Shown here piece after piece: positions 8,461 to 17,006 of a stretch of DNA of 64,000 nucleotides. This DNA comes from Shimia sp049116215. GTDB lineage: Bacteria > Pseudomonadota > Alphaproteobacteria > Rhodobacterales > Rhodobacteraceae. The DNA lies in NCBI RefSeq assembly GCF_049116215.1, contig NZ_JAGDZB010000003.1, forward strand, positions 310,001 through 374,000, in the 5' to 3' direction. Position numbers and translations under genes: made by a program. The notes below the pieces were generated by a model. It was given only the letters and a program-made list of their open reading frames with translations. It made no database searches and was not told the DNA's origin. Each line of letters begins with the position of its first letter. Within the stretch, counting starts at the first letter, position 1.

Positions 8461-8475
8461 TTAAGTCAACGTTAA
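8461..8475. promoter_or_regulatory. Possible CtrA-binding site upstream of the porin gene
   Basis: TTAA-GTCAACG-TTAA matches the full CtrA consensus TTAA-N7-TTAA. It lies 69-83 bases upstream of the porin start codon, in the only non-coding gap before it. The consensus is AT-rich and can occur by chance, so this is a candidate only. Confidence 0.35.
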
Positions 8476-8504
8476 GGTAAGGTGCTGTTAGCCATGACTT
8501 TGCG

Positions 8505-9377
8505 TCACTTTGGCGCAGGCTTTAGGCGCAATTGGGACAATATGTTCAGGTAATTGCCCGCAAAAATCACTGCTGCGCCTACCAGGACCCAGAGATCGAT
8601 TTGTTCTGCGTATAGTGTCATTCCTACAACAGCTATAAGCGGCAACCGAATGAAGTCGATCGGCATAACAACCGAGGCGGGAGCGAGTCGCAGCGCCGTC
8701 GTTAGACAATAATGCGCGACCAGTCCGGCGCAGGCGATCAACACGATCCAGGGCAAGCTCGCAACAGAGGGCACAGCAATGTCGCCGTCAAACCCGGCAA
8801 ACAGGATCCCCAAAGCGGCTTGCATGACCGTCAGGTAAAACAGGATGCATGTGATGCTTTGGCTTCGGGTCAATTTGCGCGTGAAGAGAGCAGAGAGCGC
8901 AAAGCCAACCGCGGCGCCTGCGGCGGCGACTTGGCCAAAGTCCAGGGTTTGCGGGTTGGGACGAGCCACCAACAGGATACCAAAAAAACCAATCAGGGCC
9001 GCAAGTAATCCAATGGGGCGCAGTTTTTCCCCGAGGATCAGAGGCGACAGCAGGATAGCCCAGATTGGGGAGGTGAACTCCAAGGCAAAAACCTGTGCCA
9101 GAGGGATCACGGTGATGGCGTAGAACCAGAGGTTTTGACCGGCAAAATGACTCAGGTTACGCACAAAGTGCAGGCCGATGTTGTTTCGGTTGACTTGCCC
9201 AAGCGTGCCAGCGGCTCCGGCCACGCCAACCACAAGGACGATGCCGACCATGCTGCGATACATCATGATCTCAAAGGTATCGAGTTCCAGACTGACCGCG
9301 CGGCCTGCAATCGCCATAGAGGTGAATGAGACAATAGCGCCGCTCATCCAAACGGCGGCCTTCAAAGTGTCGTTCAT
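8505..9377 (-). CDS. EamA/DMT-family transporter
   Basis: 290 residues from the ATG at 9377, ten predicted helices in two EamA repeats. KAAVWMSGAIVSFTSMAIAGRAVS begins the first repeat. FALEFTSPIWAILLSPLILGEKLRPIG and ALRLAPASVVMPIDFIRLPL are typical of the S-adenosylmethionine/RhaT-like DMT branch. The start overlaps the stop of the upstream ABM gene (ATGA at 9374-9377), which excludes the longer reading frame and shows translational coupling. Substrate unknown; pairing with an ABM-domain protein suggests handling of a redox-active or quinone-like metabolite, but that is inference. Confidence 0.87.
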   Translation of the reverse strand: MNDTLKAAVWMSGAIVSFTSMAIAGRAVSLELDTFEIMMYRSMVGIVLVVGVAGAAGTLGQVNRNNIGLHFVRNLSHFAGQNLWFYAITVIPLAQVFALEFTSPIWAILLSPLILGEKLRPIGLLAALIGFFGILLVARPNPQTLDFGQVAAAGAAVGFALSALFTRKLTRSQSITCILFYLTVMQAALGILFAGFDGDIAVPSVASLPWIVLIACAGLVAHYCLTTALRLAPASVVMPIDFIRLPLIAVVGMTLYAEQIDLWVLVGAAVIFAGNYLNILSQLRLKPAPK

Positions 9378-9652
9378 TCTGTTAGGTTTTCGATTTGATA
9401 GCTGCGGGGAATGCCGTCCGTGGTTTTGGCCCAATCAGACATTTTTGTGCGGGATTGATGGGCATCAAAAGCTGCGCGGTCCACAAAGAGCTCAGCTACT
9501 TGGAAGCGTCCGGGATGGGCCGCATCCGGTGTGACCTCAAACGAGAGGCAGCCTGCTTCGGCGCGGGTGAGCGCGATGTGTTTGGGTAGAGCCTCTGTGA
9601 CGGCGGTGAGGCGGTCGGCAGGCACGTCGATGTATCCGGTCAGCTTGATCAT
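9374..9652 (-). CDS. ABM (antibiotic biosynthesis monooxygenase) domain protein
   Basis: 92 residues, a single dimeric ferredoxin-like ABM domain: GYIDVPADRLTAVTEALPKH, the ...TRAEAGCLSFEV strand and FQVAELFVDRAAFDAHQSR. Small stand-alone ABM proteins of this type include the quinol monooxygenase YgiN. They need no cofactor, and many act on quinones or reactive aldehydes. First gene of a two-gene unit with the EamA exporter. A perfect 16-bp palindrome lies 34 bases upstream of the ATG. Confidence 0.85.
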   Translation of the reverse strand: MIKLTGYIDVPADRLTAVTEALPKHIALTRAEAGCLSFEVTPDAAHPGRFQVAELFVDRAAFDAHQSRTKMSDWAKTTDGIPRSYQIENLTE

Positions 9653-9686
9653 GGCTGGACCGTGGCAGGTCTTTTAAGGGGGGACA

Positions 9687-9702
9687 AGTGCACATGTGCA
9701 CT
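9687..9702. promoter_or_regulatory. 16-bp perfect palindrome upstream of the ABM-EamA pair
   Basis: AGTGCACATGTGCACT reads the same on both strands. It sits between the ABM gene and the secreted-protein gene upstream, at -35 to -50 from the ABM ATG, where a repressor operator would block transcription. The regulator is not identifiable from the site. Confidence 0.45.
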
Positions 9703-9725
9703 ATTTGCGGTACGAAGACACAGGA

Positions 9726-10067
9726 TTACTCGGCGACGGTGCAACAGCCTCGCATAAGGTGATCGTCCGTCACCATCACAAAGGATAAAGGAAAACGGCC
9801 GTGTTTTGTGGCGCACTGCTTTTCGTCCACCACTGCGATTCCGGTCGCGGTCTCGATGGCGATATGCCAAGCCGAAGGAAACCCGTCATGGTCCTGACTG
9901 ATATGCGTGGCGCTGCCAGTGCGACGTGAGTCCGTATGCCAGAACTGCGCCACCGGACCCAATATGGACAGAAACGCATCACCGGTGTCGCTCTCGCAGG
10001 CCAGGGGCATTGTTGCGAGAGCGGGTGTGGCGCTCATCAGGAGCGCAGAAAGGGTCAAGATACGCAT
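9726..10067 (-). CDS. Small secreted protein of unknown function
   Basis: 113 residues with a signal peptide (MRILTLSALLMSATPALA|T), starting at the ATG at 10067. The mature part (about 95 residues) has four Cys (MPLACES, DEKQCAT, RGCC), suggesting disulfides and a periplasmic location. I see no recognised domain; a compact beta-rich fold is likely from the alternating pattern. It is 73 bases upstream of the ABM gene on the same strand and could be in the same unit, although the palindrome between them argues for a separate promoter. Confidence 0.7.
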   Translation of the reverse strand: MRILTLSALLMSATPALATMPLACESDTGDAFLSILGPVAQFWHTDSRRTGSATHISQDHDGFPSAWHIAIETATGIAVVDEKQCATKHGRFPLSFVMVTDDHLMRGCCTVAE

Positions 10068-10171
10068 GTCAGCTCCATTACCACAGGCACGTTTGCGTCG
10101 ATGATGGGGCCGGAAAAACAAAATCGCCACCCCGAAGGGCGGCGTTTGCAGGTGGCGTTATAGCGCAGCCG

Positions 10172-11731
10172 TCATTCCCACTCGATAGTGCCCGGAGGCT
10201 TCGAGGTGATGTCATAGGTACAGCGGTTGATGCCTTTGACTTCATTGATGATCCGCGTGGCGGTCTCGCCAAGGAACTCATGGCTGAACGGGTAGTAGTC
10301 TGCGGTCATGCCGTCGACGGATGTCACCGCGCGGAGGGCGCAGGCAAAGTCGTAGGTGCGGCCATCGCCCATCACGCCCACGGTGCGCACCGGCAGGATT
10401 GCCACAAAGGCTTGCCAGATGTCGTCGTAGAGGCCGTGTTTGCGGATCTGATCGATGTAGACCGCATCTGCTTCGCGCAGGATTTCCAGCTTCTCGCGGG
10501 TGATCTCGCCTGGGCAACGAATGGCAAGGCCTGGTCCCGGGAAGGGATGGCGGCCGATGAAGCTGGCCGGCAGGCCCAACTCGCGACCCAATGCGCGGAC
10601 TTCGTCTTTGAAGAGCTCGCGCAGAGGTTCGACCAGCTTGAGGCCCATCTTCTCTGGCAGGCCGCCAACGTTGTGGTGGCTTTTGATGGTCACGGAGGGA
10701 CCGCCGGAGAATGACACAGACTCGATCACGTCTGGGTAGAGCGTGCCTTGCGCAAGGAACTCGGCGCCCTCAATGGTGTCTGCGTGTTTTTGGAACACAT
10801 CGATGAACAGCTTGCCGATGATCTTACGCTTGGTTTCCGGATCACTTTGGCCTTCGAGCTCACCCAGGAACAAGTCGGTTTCATCCGCGTGGATCAGCTT
10901 GATGTTGTAGTTGTCGCGGAACATGGCGACAACTTCGGTGGCCTCATTTTTGCGCAACAGGCCGTGGTCAACAAAGACACATGTCAATTGGTCGCCAATG
11001 GCTTCGTGTAGCAGAATGGCGGTTACAGAGCTGTCGACACCGCCGGAGAGGCCACAGATGACCTGTTTGTCGCCAACCTGTTCGCGGATCTTGGCGATCA
11101 TTTCCTGACGATAGGCACCCATCGTCCAATCACCGGAGAAACCGGCGATTTTCACAAAGTTCTCATAAAGCTTTGCGCCGTTGGGCGTGTGGTGCACTTC
11201 AGGGTGGAACTGCACCGCGTAGAAGTGACGTTTGGTGTCGGCGGTGATCGCGTAGGGTGCGTTAGGGGAGGTGCCGTAGACCTCAAAGCCCGGTGCAATT
11301 GCGCTGACGTGATCGCCGTGGGACATCCAGACCTGCTCGTCACCGTCGGCAAACCAGCCATCAAGGATGTCGAGCTTGCTGTTGGGGGTCACAAAGGCGC
11401 GGCCAAATTCGGCGGTGCCGTGGCCGCTGTCCACTTGACCACCCAATTGGGTCATCATGGTTTGCTGACCGTAGCAGATGCCAAGAATGGGCACGCCGTA
11501 GTCAAAAATCTCTTGTGGCGCGCGCGGGGACCCTTCGCGGGTCACGCTGTCTGGGCCACCGGAGAAGATCACGGCCTTGGGCGCGAAACTGCGCACGAAG
11601 TCCATGTCGACGTTTTGGTAGGGGTGGATTTCGCAGTAGACGTTCAGCTCGCGCAGGCGACGGGCGATCAGCTGGGTGACCTGGCTGCCGAAGTCAATGA
11701 TAAGAAGGCGGTCATGGGATGTCTGGGTCAT
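10172..11731 (-). CDS. guaA: GMP synthase (glutamine-hydrolysing)
   Basis: 519 residues, full length. N-terminal class I glutamine amidotransferase: Cys in GICYGQQTM and His-Glu in AVQFHPEVHHT. Then the ATP pyrophosphatase domain with the PP-loop SGGVDSSV, and the C-terminal dimerisation domain ending GTIEWE. It converts XMP to GMP with glutamine and ATP in purine synthesis. The last stretch GRHPFPGPGLAIRCPGE is the usual XMP-binding region. It stands alone on the minus strand, diverging from the MttB-family gene. No purine riboswitch is visible in the 227-base upstream gap. Confidence 0.98.
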   Translation of the reverse strand: MTQTSHDRLLIIDFGSQVTQLIARRLRELNVYCEIHPYQNVDMDFVRSFAPKAVIFSGGPDSVTREGSPRAPQEIFDYGVPILGICYGQQTMMTQLGGQVDSGHGTAEFGRAFVTPNSKLDILDGWFADGDEQVWMSHGDHVSAIAPGFEVYGTSPNAPYAITADTKRHFYAVQFHPEVHHTPNGAKLYENFVKIAGFSGDWTMGAYRQEMIAKIREQVGDKQVICGLSGGVDSSVTAILLHEAIGDQLTCVFVDHGLLRKNEATEVVAMFRDNYNIKLIHADETDLFLGELEGQSDPETKRKIIGKLFIDVFQKHADTIEGAEFLAQGTLYPDVIESVSFSGGPSVTIKSHHNVGGLPEKMGLKLVEPLRELFKDEVRALGRELGLPASFIGRHPFPGPGLAIRCPGEITREKLEILREADAVYIDQIRKHGLYDDIWQAFVAILPVRTVGVMGDGRTYDFACALRAVTSVDGMTADYYPFSHEFLGETATRIINEVKGINRCTYDITSKPPGTIEWE

Positions 11732-11958
11732 GGCGGACGCATAGAGAAGAGTGGCGTTTTTCGCAAGATCGTTCGCGCGATCTGAGCTGGCTTTTTACGG
11801 GATGCAGCGATCAATCGCAGGACGGGCGTGCACCCACGCCGAAAAACGACCGGCCAATGTCGCATTTTTGTTTCAAAGGACGCTAACCAACCGGAGTGGC
11901 TCTTGTAGGACAGGTAGACCTTTCACAAGGACATCAATTCAGCCTGTGAGGATAGGAC

Positions 11959-13509
11959 ATGGCAGAAGCAGCGACACGGCGGCGGGGACGCGGCGGCGGA
12001 GGGGCGGCGCGGCGCGCGGAACGCACCGGCGTGAAAATCGAGGCCGCAAAGTTCATTGAACGCAATATGCCGCTGTTTGAGGTGCTCAACGAAGAAGCAC
12101 TTCAGATCATTGAGACAAATGCGGATATTCTTCTGGAAGAGGTGGGCGTCAACTTTGTGAACAACAAAGCGGCGTTGGATCTATGGAAGGACGCGGGTGC
12201 GGAGGTTGATTATCAAGCCGAGCGTGTGCGCATTCCTAAAGGTCTCGCACGAGAGCTTTGCAAAACCGCGCCGTCGCGCATTGTGCAACATGCACGCAAT
12301 CCTGAACGCACTGTCGAAATTGGCGGCGACACATTGGTGTGCGCGCCGGTCTATGGCCCGCCGTTTGTGCGTGATGCGGAAGGTGGTCGCCGCTACGCCA
12401 CAATGGCGGATTTCGAGAAGTTTGTGAAACTGGGCTATATGTCAAAGTGGCTCCACCACTCTGGCGGCACCGTATGTGAGCCCACCGACGTGCCAGTGAA
12501 CAAGCGCCACCTCGATATGCTGCTGGCGCATATGACCCTGAGCGACAAGCCGTTTATGGGTTCGGTGACCGAGCCAAGCCGTGCGCAAGACAGTGTGGAA
12601 ATGTGCGAGATCCTGTTTGGCAAGGAGTTTGTACAGAACAACACAGTGATGACCTCGCTGATCAACATCAACTCGCCGATGACGTTTGACGACATCATGA
12701 TGGGTGCGCTGGAGGTTTATGCGAAAAACAACCAAGCCTGTATCGTGTCGCCGTTCATCGTGGGCGGTGCGATGGCGCCGGTAAGCGTGGTTGGCACGTT
12801 GACACAGGTGCTTGCAGAAGTGCTGGCTGGCATTGCCTATAGCCAGCTGATCCGCCCTGGTGCGCCAGTGATCTTTGGGGCCTTTGTGACGTCGATTGAT
12901 ATGAACTCAGGTGCGCCAACCTTTGGTACGCCAGAGGCCAGTCAAATTCTGTCCGGCGCGGGCCAGTTGGCGCGTCGCCTGGGATTGCCGTTCCGCTCCG
13001 GTGGCGGGCTGTGTGGCTCCAAGATGCCGGACGCGCAAGCGGCTTATGAGACTGCTCACACGCATAATGCCGCGCTGACCGGTGGTGTGAACTTCATGCT
13101 GCACGCTTGTGGCTGGCTGGAAGGTGGGCTTGTATCCAGCTTCGAGAAGTTTGTGATGGATGCGGATCAGCTGGGCGCGTTGCACAAAATGGCGGCGGGT
13201 GTGCCCTATGATGAAAACGCCCAAGCCATGGATGCCGTGCGTGAAGTGGGGCCGGGCGGGCACTATCTTGGTTGCGCGCACACGCAAGCGAACTTCAAAG
13301 ATGCGTTCTGGCGCTCGGAACTGCTCGACTATAAGCCGTTTGAGACCTGGTCTGACGAAGGCGGGCGCGACACGCAGGCGCTGGCGTCTGCGCGGGTTGA
13401 GCAACTTATCGACGCGTATCAGCAACCGGCGCTTGATCCGGAAATCGAAAAGGCGCTGCGGGCCTATGTGGCTGAGAAAAAGGCGTCGATGCCGGACAGT
13501 TTTGTCTGA
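11959..13509 (+). CDS. Trimethylamine methyltransferase (MttB) family protein, non-pyrrolysine
   Basis: 516 residues, beginning at ATG 11959 after GAGGATAGG. Residues 6-28 are rich in Gly, Arg and Ala (RRRGRGGGGAARRAER), then follows a TIM-barrel MttB domain. Landmarks include the ADILLEEVGVNF helix, QACIVSPFIVGGAMAPVSVVG, QLIRPGAPVIFGAF and the SGGGLCGSKMPDAQAAYE segment. There is no in-frame amber codon, so this is the pyrrolysine-free branch; characterised members such as MtgB demethylate glycine betaine to a corrinoid protein. No corrinoid protein gene is in the window. A second homologue (17002-18540) has a similar basic tail. Exact substrate unknown. Confidence 0.88.
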   Translation: MAEAATRRRGRGGGGAARRAERTGVKIEAAKFIERNMPLFEVLNEEALQIIETNADILLEEVGVNFVNNKAALDLWKDAGAEVDYQAERVRIPKGLARELCKTAPSRIVQHARNPERTVEIGGDTLVCAPVYGPPFVRDAEGGRRYATMADFEKFVKLGYMSKWLHHSGGTVCEPTDVPVNKRHLDMLLAHMTLSDKPFMGSVTEPSRAQDSVEMCEILFGKEFVQNNTVMTSLININSPMTFDDIMMGALEVYAKNNQACIVSPFIVGGAMAPVSVVGTLTQVLAEVLAGIAYSQLIRPGAPVIFGAFVTSIDMNSGAPTFGTPEASQILSGAGQLARRLGLPFRSGGGLCGSKMPDAQAAYETAHTHNAALTGGVNFMLHACGWLEGGLVSSFEKFVMDADQLGALHKMAAGVPYDENAQAMDAVREVGPGGHYLGCAHTQANFKDAFWRSELLDYKPFETWSDEGGRDTQALASARVEQLIDAYQQPALDPEIEKALRAYVAEKKASMPDSFV

Positions 13510-13526
13510 TCAAAGAAGTTGAGATT

Positions 13527-13556
13527 GCGAGGCCCGCAACAGGTGGGCCTCGCTTT
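13527..13556 (+). terminator. Intrinsic terminator after the first MttB gene
   Basis: GCGAGGCCC / GGGCCTCGC stem with a nine-base loop followed by TTT, 18 bases past the stop. Confidence 0.7.
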
Positions 13557-13982
13557 GCATGGCGATCGCGAGGTCGACATGTTTCACAGCCGAGTAAGCC
13601 GCCGCGCCTGGACGCCGTTGCTGCTCGAGGGCGATTTTCAAAGAAAATCGATACAACAGTTCTGCTCCATTTGAAGGCTGGAACGTGCGTGAGGTGTGTC
13701 GCTTAAGGATTTGATGTGTATCGCATTTCGTGGTGCCGAAGTTGGGCTCGTGGATGCGACCTCGCGGTCGTTTGAGGTGGTCCAGTTTGGCAAGACAGGC
13801 ATGCATGGAATCGCACTTTCCTCTCTGAGTGCTCCCAGTGGAGCATAAGTTTTCGCGTGTTGCGTGAAATCGTTTTCAGCGTTCTCTGCAAGAGAGTGCT
13901 GTTCACAATTTCAAAACAATCCTTAAGGGCAGCGACACCTGATGCGCTCGCCTACACAGCTCATTTTCGCTGTGCAAAACTT
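13557..13982. other. Gap without a supported gene
   Basis: About 430 bases between the MttB terminator and the promoter region of the HTH gene. Reading frames in both directions are short and lack family-like sequence. The best is a 44-codon frame at 13714-13848 (MCIAFRGAEVGL...), with AAGGA only four bases from the ATG; it is too weak to call. No tRNA or recognisable structured RNA was seen. Confidence 0.4.
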
Positions 13983-14003
13983 TTTGGATAACCCTGTGGA
14001 TAA
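13983..14003 (+). promoter_or_regulatory. Two tandem DnaA-box-like sites
   Basis: TGTGGATAA at 13995-14003 is an exact reverse complement of the DnaA box TTATCCACA. TTTGGATAA at 13983-13991 differs by one base and has the same orientation 12 bases away. They lie 48-68 bases upstream of the HTH (DUF6456) gene, where DnaA binding could affect its transcription. Confidence 0.45.
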
Positions 14004-14050
14004 TTCTGACAGCGGTTGTGACCCAAGGTCTTTGTAAGGAGTAACGAGAG

Positions 14051-15136
14051 ATGCAACCGGAACATGTAGTCCCCCCCTTGCCAACCTGGCTGCCACAGAG
14101 CGTGGCACGTTACGTGGCCCACACGGAACAAGGCCTATCCATCCGGGAGTTGGCCCGACGAGATGGCTGTCATGCCTCCACCGTGAGCCGACAAATTCAT
14201 AAGCTCGAAGCGATGCGCGATGATCCGTTGGTGGATGCCGCTTTGAAGACGTTCCGACAGCAATCGCAGGCGAAGGGGACGGGAGCGCCTTTGCTGGAAG
14301 GCGCGGAGGATTTGCCTGACGAGCGTGTGGTGCAGGAAGACGGGCTGCGCGTGTTGCGGCGCCTTATTGAAACCGGTTCGGTTTTGGCGGTGGCGAGCGA
14401 TATGGACACAGCGGTGGTGATGCGCGACGAGACCACGCGCACCGCCAGCCTGACGCGGCAGATCGCACAGGCGATGGCGCTTAAAGGCTGGATCACCTGT
14501 GTTCAGACAGGCCGGGTGAGCCGTTATGTGATTTCGGCGCAGGGGCGGGGGCAACTGAGCAAGATGGTGGCGGCGGCAGAAAACCAGGCTCAGGAGCGCG
14601 CACAGGGTTTTTCGGAAACGCAGACCGCATTTGGCCGGTCGTCTGGCGCGGAGGGCGAGGGCCAACTGGCCGCGCATGGTTCGACGCTCCAGGGGCGGTT
14701 TATGGCGTCAGAAAGCCCGCTGTCAACTTTGGCGCGCCGCAAGGATCGTGACGGGCAGCGGTTTCTCTCGGAAGATCTGGTACACGCCGGCGAGCGGCTG
14801 CGCGAGGACTACGAGTTGGCGCAGATGGGGGCAGATCTGGCGGCGTGGCGCCGCTATCTGAAAGCGCCGCATGAGCAGGTTTATGGCGGCGAGTCTGAGG
14901 AGACGTGTGGGGCGGAGCCTGCGCGGGCACGGGTTGTGGCGGCATTGGAGGCTTTGGGAGATGGGCTGACCGATGTGGCGTTGCGCTGTTGTTGTCAGCT
15001 GGAGGGGCTGGAAGCAGCTGAGAAGAACCTTGGGTGGTCAGCACGGTCTGGCAAAGTGGTGCTGCGGATTGCCTTGATGCACCTGCGGGAGCACTACCTT
15101 GCAGAGGCCGGAGGCGCAGGGGATTACATCGGATAA
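14051..15136 (+). CDS. HTH protein with C-terminal DUF6456 domain
   Basis: 361 residues. The N-terminal 60 residues hold a helix-turn-helix (QGLSIRELARRDGCHASTVSRQIHKLE), the middle a second winged-helix-like segment (TASLTRQIAQAMALKGWI...GRVSRYVISAQGR). The C-terminus is DUF6456 (SPLSTLARRKDRDGQRFLSEDLVHAGERLREDYELAQM). The family is conserved in Rhodobacterales and other alphaproteobacteria as single-copy DNA-binding proteins of poorly known role. It follows AAGGAG (eight bases before the ATG). The upstream region has two DnaA-box-like sites, and the gene stands alone with its own terminator. Confidence 0.85.
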   Translation: MQPEHVVPPLPTWLPQSVARYVAHTEQGLSIRELARRDGCHASTVSRQIHKLEAMRDDPLVDAALKTFRQQSQAKGTGAPLLEGAEDLPDERVVQEDGLRVLRRLIETGSVLAVASDMDTAVVMRDETTRTASLTRQIAQAMALKGWITCVQTGRVSRYVISAQGRGQLSKMVAAAENQAQERAQGFSETQTAFGRSSGAEGEGQLAAHGSTLQGRFMASESPLSTLARRKDRDGQRFLSEDLVHAGERLREDYELAQMGADLAAWRRYLKAPHEQVYGGESEETCGAEPARARVVAALEALGDGLTDVALRCCCQLEGLEAAEKNLGWSARSGKVVLRIALMHLREHYLAEAGGAGDYIG

Positions 15137-15141
15137 ATGAA

Positions 15142-15167
15142 AAAGGCCCGCCAAATGGCGGGCCTTT
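15142..15167. terminator. Bidirectional intrinsic terminator
   Basis: AAAGGCCCGCC / GGCGGGCCTTT stem with loop AAAT, between the convergent DUF6456 and peroxiredoxin genes. The flanking A and T runs serve both strands. Confidence 0.88.
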
Positions 15168-15188
15168 CCGAATTTCTGCGAGACCAGC

Positions 15189-15737
15189 TTAGGCTGCGGA
15201 CTCGGCTTTGGCGTTTGCCAGGAACTTCAGCAGGTTCTCTGGGGAGCTTTCGCCATATGGGTCTTCGCCGTGGTTGTCTTCCAGTCCTGGCTCTTCAAAC
15301 CATGCTTCCACAACACCGTCGTTGATGATGGCAGCGTAACGCCAGGAGCGCAGGCCAAAACCAAGGTTGTCTTTTCGCACCAGCATGCCAACTTTGCGGG
15401 TGAATTCGCCGGAGCCGTCAGGGATCACGTCGACGTTTTTCACGTCTTGCGCTTCGGCCCATTTGTTCATCACAAAGCTGTCGTTTACGGACATGCAGTA
15501 GATGCCGTCGATGCCGTTTTCCTGGAACTTGGCGAAGTTCTCTTCAAAGCCCGGCAGCTGATATGTGGAGCAGGTTGGGGTGAAGGCGCCAGGCAGCGAG
15601 AACAGGATCACGCGTTTGCCTTTGAAGTAGTCATCGCTGGTCATGTCCTGCCAGCGGAAAGGGTTTGGGCCGCCCACTGCTTCGTCACGTACACGGGTTT
15701 TGAAGACAACATTTGGGACTTTGACGCCAACTTGCAT
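15189..15737 (-). CDS. Peroxiredoxin, Prx5 type
   Basis: 182 residues of a thioredoxin-fold peroxiredoxin. The peroxidatic Cys lies in PGAFTPTCSTYQLPG, the Prx5 motif PxxxTxxC. Other family features: VFKTRVRDEAVGGPNPFRWQ near the N-terminus, IYCMSVNDSFVMNKW, and RSWRYAAIINDGVVEAWFEE. It reduces hydrogen peroxide or organic peroxides in the cytoplasm, probably using glutaredoxin or thioredoxin. Monocistronic on the minus strand. I see no OxyR-type site that I would trust upstream. Confidence 0.92.
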   Translation of the reverse strand: MQVGVKVPNVVFKTRVRDEAVGGPNPFRWQDMTSDDYFKGKRVILFSLPGAFTPTCSTYQLPGFEENFAKFQENGIDGIYCMSVNDSFVMNKWAEAQDVKNVDVIPDGSGEFTRKVGMLVRKDNLGFGLRSWRYAAIINDGVVEAWFEEPGLEDNHGEDPYGESSPENLLKFLANAKAESAA

Positions 15738-15957
15738 TGAAGATTTCCTCGGTCAGAATTTGTACTGCGCGTGATCTATAACGATTCTAAAAACTGACGC
15801 AATGCTGCAAAGTCGAAACATCTTTTGAGGGTGCGGGAAACCGCTGATCTGGCAGGGATTTGACCACATATGCATAGCTGCCTTGCATTTCTGGTAGTGG
15901 CGGGCCGGAACACTTATGTTACACAGCGCAAACCCAAGTTGGCCGGAGGACCATCAG

Positions 15958-16908
15958 TTGCGTGATTTGAAGTTGCCAGAGCAGCGCCACCCAGAGAAGG
16001 CGCACCGCAAGGACAATGCTCAGCCTAGAAAACCCAAGTGGATTCGCGTCAAAGCGCCAACCGGTGACGGCTATAATGCCACCCGCAAGATTATGCGCGA
16101 GAACAACCTGACCACGGTGTGTGAAGAGGCGGCGTGCCCCAACGCGGGGGAATGCTGGAGCCAAGGCCACGCGACCATGATGATCATGGGTGAGATTTGT
16201 ACCCGTGGCTGTACTTTCTGTAACATCGCAACTGGTAAACCGGACACATTGGATGTGTTTGAACCGGGCCGTGTGGCTGAGGCGGTGAAAAAGCTGGATC
16301 TGAACCACGTGGTGATCACCTCGGTGGACCGCGATGATTTGGAAGACGGTGGGGCAGAACACTTTGCGCAGACCATTCGGGCTGTGCGGCATCGCTCCCC
16401 CAAGACCACGATCGAAATTCTGACTCCTGACTTCCTGAAATGTAAGCCTGAAGTGTTGGAAGTGGTTGTTGAGGCGCGTCCCGATGTTTTCAACCACAAT
16501 CTCGAAACCGTGCCGGGCCTGTATCCGCAGGTGCGTCCCGGTGCGCGCTACTTCCATTCCCTGCGTCTGTTGCAGCGGGTGAAAGAGATGGATCCGTCAA
16601 TTTTCACCAAGTCTGGCATCATGGTTGGCCTGGGCGAAAACAAACAGTCTGTGCACCAGGTTATGGAAGACATGCGAGCCGCAGACATCGATTTTCTCAC
16701 GATCGGCCAGTATTTGCAGCCGACGCCAAAGCACCACGGCGTGGACCGTTTTGTGACGCCGGAAGAGTTCAAGAGCTATGAAACCGCCGCATATGGCAAA
16801 GGCTTCTTGATGGTCTCGGCAACACCACTGACCCGCTCGTCTTACCACGCGGGGGACGATTTTGCGAAGCTGCGCGATGCGCGTGAGGCGCAATTGGCGA
16901 AGGGCTAA
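15958..16908 (+). CDS. lipA: Lipoyl synthase
   Basis: 316 residues. TTG at 15958 is preferred: GGAGGA lies seven bases upstream, and the protein then begins RDLKLPEQRHPEKAH, the usual alphaproteobacterial LipA start; the ATG 42 bases earlier has no ribosome site. Auxiliary cluster cysteines are in CEEAACPNAGEC, and the radical-SAM cluster in CTRGCTFC. The C-terminus has the LTRSSYHAGDDF motif, whose RSSY arginine-serine ligates the auxiliary cluster. It inserts two sulfurs into octanoyl-protein to make lipoyl cofactor. It is monocistronic and followed by a repeat and a terminator. Confidence 0.97.
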   Translation: MRDLKLPEQRHPEKAHRKDNAQPRKPKWIRVKAPTGDGYNATRKIMRENNLTTVCEEAACPNAGECWSQGHATMMIMGEICTRGCTFCNIATGKPDTLDVFEPGRVAEAVKKLDLNHVVITSVDRDDLEDGGAEHFAQTIRAVRHRSPKTTIEILTPDFLKCKPEVLEVVVEARPDVFNHNLETVPGLYPQVRPGARYFHSLRLLQRVKEMDPSIFTKSGIMVGLGENKQSVHQVMEDMRAADIDFLTIGQYLQPTPKHHGVDRFVTPEEFKSYETAAYGKGFLMVSATPLTRSSYHAGDDFAKLRDAREAQLAKG

Positions 16909-16924
16909 GCCAAGACGGTTGGCA

Positions 16925-16968
16925 TGGGGGCGCTGCCCCCAGACTCCCGGGATATTTTGAGACAAATG
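16925..16968. repeat. Intergenic repeat, family A
   Basis: GGGGGCGCTGCCCCC hairpin, then AGACTCCCGGGATATTTTGAGACAAATGAAGG. The same core is at 3286-3400 and 32311-32349, with weaker copies at 20098 and 38939. It lies between lipA and its terminator. Confidence 0.75.
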
Positions 16969-16973
16969 AAGGC

Positions 16974-17006
16974 AGGCGCCGCGGGTTGAGCGGCGCCTCT
17001 TTTATT
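16974..17006. terminator. Terminator between convergent lipA and the second MttB gene
   Basis: AGGCGCCGC / GCGGCGCCT stem (16974-16998, seven-base loop) followed by CTTTTATT on the plus strand, so it ends lipA transcripts. It touches the stop codon of the minus-strand gene. Confidence 0.8.

Noticed and set aside
13510..13806. 98-codon minus-strand frame after the first MttB gene
   Set aside because: No ribosome site, no family-like sequence, runs through the MttB terminator; likely chance.
13714..13848. 44-codon plus-strand frame (MCIAFRGAEVGL...)
   Set aside because: Ribosome site too close to the ATG and no recognisable sequence; kept only as a remark in the gap entry.
15916..15957. Longer lipA start at ATG 15916
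   Set aside because: The TTG at 15958 has GGAGGA at the right distance and begins the conserved LipA N-terminus.
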